Positions 35,466 to 36,989 of a stretch of DNA of 36,989 nt are shown here, one piece after another. The stretch's first letter is position 1. The number at the start of each line of letters is the position of its first letter. The notes under the pieces are model-generated. The model worked only from the letters and a program-made list of their open reading frames with translations, was not told the DNA's origin and did no database searches. The stretch spans positions 1 through 36,989 of the forward strand of contig JAPWUR010000003.1 of NCBI GenBank assembly GCA_028275385.1, given 5' to 3'. The position numbers were made by a program, and so were the translations under genes. This stretch comes from Candidatus Bathyarchaeota archaeon. Its GTDB lineage: Archaea; Thermoproteota; Bathyarchaeia; 40CM-2-53-6; CALIRQ01.

Positions 35466-36623
35466 CTACTTGGTCCTTATCTCGACCACGTCCCCGTCCA
35501 TCAAAACGTGGGATGGCCCGACCCTTTCGCCGGGATATTTGCTGGATGGCCCCCAGACCCTCGCGTATTTATAATTCTCCAAGAGCGAGGAGTGGATCCT
35601 CCTGGCTAAATCCGCCACCCTGGATCCGGCCTTAAGGATGAAGGGCTCCCCGCTCGGCTCCCTCTCGTTCGGCTCCTTAGTATAGACCCTTATTATGCCC
35701 AATGCCCGGAGCAACCCCGGCCCTATGAAGCCGAGGCCCTCCCCAGTTAGGGCGGAGACCCTGATTATCGGGATCGCGCCCCCGGCCGCCTCTTCGAGCC
35801 TGGCCAGCCCCTCCTGGCCCCGCACCAGGTCGGATTTATTGGCCAGCACGAGGCACGGCTTGTAGGTCTTCCTGGTCCGCAGGAGGGCATCCTCGATGTC
35901 CCCGAGGCTCGCATCCCCACGGATCCTGACCACCAAATCCCTCAGGCCCAACCCGAGGACCATCCTCTTCACGTCATCGATCGTGCAGCCCAATAACCTA
36001 CCCGAGACGAAGACCCTAGGCTCCCCGATCCCCTTGGCCCTTTCGATCTCTATCTCGGACCTCGGGGGGATCGGGGTTATCCCGGCCCTCTCTAGCTCCT
36101 CCAACATCCATCTCAGGTCCTCGGCGGCCCCCCTGCTGAGGTCGACCATTAGGATCAATCCATCGGCCCTCCTGATCATATCGATCGCCCCCGGCTCCAG
36201 TCCGCCTTCGGAGAGCGCGGGCATCTCGACCAGCTGGAACCTTATGTCCTCGAACCGCATGACCCCTGGCGTGGGGGATCTGGTCGTGAAGGGATGCGAT
36301 GCTATCTCGGGCCTCGCGTTCGTGAGGGCCGATAGGAGGAGGCTCTTCCCGACGTTCGTCGGCCCTATGATCAATACCTGGGCAGCCCCCTCCTTCTCCA
36401 AAAGCGGCTTGCTGGAAGACCTCCTCTTCCGCTCCCTCTCCTCCAGCTCCGCTCTGAGGGTGGCTATCTTCCTCTTAACCTGATCCCTGAGCCTCTCGTT
36501 GCCCTTATGCTTCGGTATGGCCGATAGGAACTCCTGGAGCGCCTTGATCTTCTCCTCCGGGTCCTTTATTGCTATGGCCTTCTCCCACTTCGCCTTGGCC
36601 TCGGCGGTAAGGTTTGCCGGCAT
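35466..36623 (-). CDS. OBG/DRG-like GTPase with C-terminal TGS domain
   Basis: G1 GPTNVGKS, NKSD, RVSALTGEGL; C-terminal TGS region ending VGPSHVLMDGDVVEIRTK. Confidence 0.87.
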   Translation of the reverse strand: MPANLTAEAKAKWEKAIAIKDPEEKIKALQEFLSAIPKHKGNERLRDQVKRKIATLRAELEERERKRRSSSKPLLEKEGAAQVLIIGPTNVGKSLLLSALTNARPEIASHPFTTRSPTPGVMRFEDIRFQLVEMPALSEGGLEPGAIDMIRRADGLILMVDLSRGAAEDLRWMLEELERAGITPIPPRSEIEIERAKGIGEPRVFVSGRLLGCTIDDVKRMVLGLGLRDLVVRIRGDASLGDIEDALLRTRKTYKPCLVLANKSDLVRGQEGLARLEEAAGGAIPIIRVSALTGEGLGFIGPGLLRALGIIRVYTKEPNEREPSGEPFILKAGSRVADLARRIHSSLLENYKYARVWGPSSKYPGERVGPSHVLMDGDVVEIRTK

Positions 36624-36810
36624 CCCCAGGGGTCCCCCAATGAATTTTGGGAGGGGGCTTTTATCCCTGCCTCCCTAGGGGGCCGCCAACAAGCCGATAT
36701 TAAGGATCGCGAGCGAAATTGGGCCGGCTTGAATCCCCGGAGTTCAACGCTGGCCTGGGGTCCCTCCCATTCGCGACCCCTTAAAGCCTCCAAAGGGAAT
36801 TGCCATTGGC

Positions 36811-36989
36811 TCAACGGCCGGCCCCGAGGGCCTCCTCCCTCTCCCGACAGCCCCTTAAGTAGCCCTCGGCGGCCGCCGCCAGGAAATTCGTCACGCCCGT
36901 GCAAAGATATTGGAAGCCGAGCCTGCGCCAGCGCTCGTAGGCGGCCGGGTCCCTGGCTATGGTCCCAGCGGCCTTCCCGGCGGCGATCG
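36811..36989 (-). CDS. HpcH/HpaI aldolase-family protein, C-terminal fragment
   Basis: Minus-strand C-terminus IAAGKAAGTIARDPAAYERWRRLGFQYLCTGVTNFLAAAAEGYLRGCREREEALGAGR*, resembling C-termini of HpcH/HpaI aldolases; runs off the window edge. Confidence 0.65.
   Translation of the reverse strand, partial: IAAGKAAGTIARDPAAYERWRRLGFQYLCTGVTNFLAAAAEGYLRGCREREEALGAGR

Noticed and set aside
36660-36810. Possible structured RNA or tRNA remnant between the aldolase fragment and the DRG-like GTPase
   Set aside because: Some GC-rich complementarity but no coherent tRNA or known RNA fold by eye; left unassigned.

Overview
This looks like a chromosomal segment of a high-GC, probably thermophilic archaeon. 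The evidence is a thermosome, deoxyhypusine synthase, PIN-PilT-KH ATPase, type IV UDG, TATA-box promoters with many leaderless starts, and an intron-containing tRNA. A TACK/Thermoproteota-like lineage is an inference. Gene content: MGMT fragment, deoxyhypusine synthase, a family of Ig-like or beta-propeller surface proteins, a GlcD/GlcF-type FAD/Fe-S oxidoreductase pair, a DNA-repair cluster (EndoIII, stand-alone LigD-type phosphoesterase, type IV UDG), rpiA, a tRNA, pgk, a beta-hydroxyacid dehydrogenase, a PIN-ATPase, citramalate synthase, thermosome, and an AbrB-ACT regulator divergent from a compact his operon (hisZ-G-D-HAD-B-H-A-F-IE). After these come a wHTH/ParA pair, SSF and DASS transporters, LarA, a cupin, a DRG-like GTPase and an HpcH-type aldolase fragment. 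The strongest unusual signal is a minus-strand elongator tRNA-Met(CAU) gene at 11694-11825. It folds to a canonical 76-nt tRNA only if three separate introns (16, 23 and 17 nt) are removed. The second is a 30-bp near-perfect palindrome between the AbrB-ACT regulator and the his operon, which contains an unassigned HAD phosphatase. No CRISPR array or recognisable mobile element was found.
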